Below are positions 63,902-64,000 of a stretch of 64,000 bases of DNA, piece after piece. The position numbers were made by a program, and so were the translations under genes. The notes beneath the pieces are model-generated. The model was not told the DNA's origin and made no database searches. It saw nothing but the letters and a program-made list of their open reading frames with translations. This DNA comes from Synaphobranchus kaupii (taxonomy: Eukaryota > Chordata > Actinopteri > Anguilliformes > Synaphobranchidae). The stretch's first letter is position 1; each line of letters starts with the position of its first letter. The stretch is from assembly GCA_029718625.1 (NCBI GenBank), contig CM056383.1, positions 69,493,893-69,557,892 of the forward strand, given 5' to 3'.

Positions 63902-64000
63902 TGTCGTGGGGTTAATTGGGGGAGTGAATGAAACACGGAAGAAAGACACTTTATGATCTCCGTCTCAATTAAGAAAGGGAGGTAACACCTGCGTCCATTC

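Larger units (their letters stand above)
38578..64000 (+). other. pard3b: Intron 2 of the pard3b-like gene (continues past window)
   Basis: The DNA right of exon 2 is inferred to be intron 2, because the next family exon (start of the linker before PDZ1, with a V-F-D/E-E-Q motif) was not found by eye up to 64000. It contains a 500-N gap, so an exon hidden there cannot be excluded. Tandem repeats and transposons are listed separately. The remaining unique segments include 39499-40790, 41000-42117, 47880-48687, 48916-52630, 52775-54320, 54910-57240, 58380-61100 and 61165-62930. They show no gene I can support. Confidence 0.55.

Overview
This is vertebrate nuclear DNA, almost certainly from a ray-finned fish. 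The evidence is two coding exons with canonical GT-AG borders separated by a 22 kb intron, very dense (CA)n/(GA)n microsatellites and minisatellites, and many short non-autonomous DNA transposons and tRNA-derived SINEs of kinds familiar from fish genomes. The SINE near 27.9 kb ends in a (TGTAA)n-type tail after a conserved 3' end like that of the eel UnaL2/UnaSINE group. That suggests, but does not prove, an early-branching teleost such as an eel, tarpon or relative. There are no bacterial operons, CRISPR arrays or phage features.

The only protein-coding gene I can support is the 5' end of a Par-3 family cell-polarity scaffold gene on the + strand, most like PARD3B. Coding exon 1 is 16232-16348 and coding exon 2 is 38475-38577. 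Intron 1 is 16349-38474 and intron 2 runs from 38578 past the right edge. The two exons encode the N-terminal oligomerisation domain (CR1/NTD). No PDZ-domain exon was found, so the rest of the gene should lie to the right. Exon 2 is 103 bp instead of the expected 102 bp and has an apparent one-base insertion inside the conserved domain. This is the most important point to check.

Layout: 1-16.2 kb is intergenic/upstream DNA with microsatellites, several MITEs and a diverged SINE. 16.2-38.6 kb is exon 1, intron 1 and exon 2. Intron 1 holds at least ten short transposons, several with recognisable 8-bp target-site duplications of hAT type, one Tc1/mariner-type element, one 0.47 kb foldback element and one good SINE. 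38.6-64 kb is intron 2, with a 500-N assembly gap (43538-44037), a CpG-rich block next to it, a 0.6 kb purine/pyrimidine tract, and a series of minisatellites with periods of 36, 14, 53, 17 and 25 bp. The 53-bp array (57241-58378) carries a CCAAT box in nearly every unit and has higher-order structure.

Most long open frames here are by-products of simple repeats and are not genes. I found no evidence for a previously undescribed multi-gene system. The unusual content is structural: repeat architecture, G/C homopolymers, foldback DNA and the exon 2 frameshift.
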